In this document: piece by piece, positions 12,953 through 13,017 of the stretch | Numbering within the stretch: position 1 is the stretch's first letter | How the letters are laid out: each line of letters opens with the position of its first letter | From: CAKTOF01 sp964523945 | Lineage (GTDB): Bacteria; Bacillota; Clostridia; Oscillospirales; Oscillospiraceae | NCBI GenBank assembly: GCA_964523945.1 | Contig: CAZGBU010000058.1 | Coordinates: 1-13,017 of the forward strand | Direction: 5' to 3' | DNA: 13,017 bases | Made by a program: the position numbers and the translations under genes | The notes under the pieces: model-generated | The model's input: the letters and a program-made list of their open reading frames with translations, nothing else | Told to the model about the DNA's origin: nothing | The model's database searches: none

Positions 12953-12964
12953 ACACTGAAAGAG

Positions 12965-12994
12965 ATTTAAGGCAATACCGCACAAAAAAGTCAA
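12965..12994 (-). promoter_or_regulatory. Candidate promoter of the beta-propeller lipoprotein gene
   Basis: On the minus strand TTGACT (12994-12989), 18-nt spacer, TTAAAT (12970-12965). Transcription would start at about 12958, only ~5 nt before ATG 12952, implying a near-leaderless message, which would fit the missing ribosome binding site. If the true start is further upstream this match is coincidental. Confidence 0.3.
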
Positions 12995-13017
12995 GCGTAA
13001 CACAGCCGAAAGTGATA

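Overview
The window looks like chromosomal DNA from a GC-rich, spore-forming gut-type Clostridia (Oscillospiraceae/Ruminococcaceae-like). The evidence is GC-rich Firmicutes-style coding, strong AGGAGG-type ribosome binding sites, a sporulation gene (spoIID), a clostridial-type citrate synthase, and a BceRS/AB-like two-component plus ABC-transporter cassette. The species assignment is inference; no rRNA is present.

Region 1 (1-6215, all minus strand) reads right to left. It encodes citrate synthase, a membrane-anchored TPR/chitobiase-like/leucine-rich-repeat surface protein, an OmpR-family response regulator, a one-TM sensor kinase, an ABC ATPase, and the first 193 residues of an FtsX/MacB-type permease that runs off the left edge. 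The genes are tightly spaced and could form one long transcript from a promoter at 6261-6289. Hairpins before the regulator and before the ATPase would divide or attenuate it. The ATPase has a perfect Shine-Dalgarno sequence 8 nt before an ATA codon where an ATG is expected.

Region 2 (6241-7686) holds spoIID on the plus strand and secG on the minus strand, converging on a pair of back-to-back hairpin terminators. spoIID and the citrate synthase gene diverge across only 25 bp. They share one palindrome as both ribosome binding sites, and the citrate synthase promoter lies inside the spoIID coding sequence.

Region 3 (7886-9826, plus strand) is the rpsB-tsf translation operon. It has a good sigma-A promoter, a ~110-nt leader, an intercistronic hairpin and a strong bidirectional terminator.

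Region 4 (9828-13017, mostly minus strand) is accessory. Three small exported or membrane proteins of unknown function (two are tandem paralogues with nearly identical 3' ends) form a unit converging on tsf. To their right is an AT-rich gap, then a decayed copy of the tsf 3' end (11881-11966), then another terminator and another convergent lipoprotein gene (a beta-propeller-like protein). The layout tsf 3' end / terminator / convergent envelope protein therefore occurs twice. The three-gene cassette sits between the intact tsf end and its relic, as if inserted or recombined into the end of tsf. This is the most unusual feature of the window.
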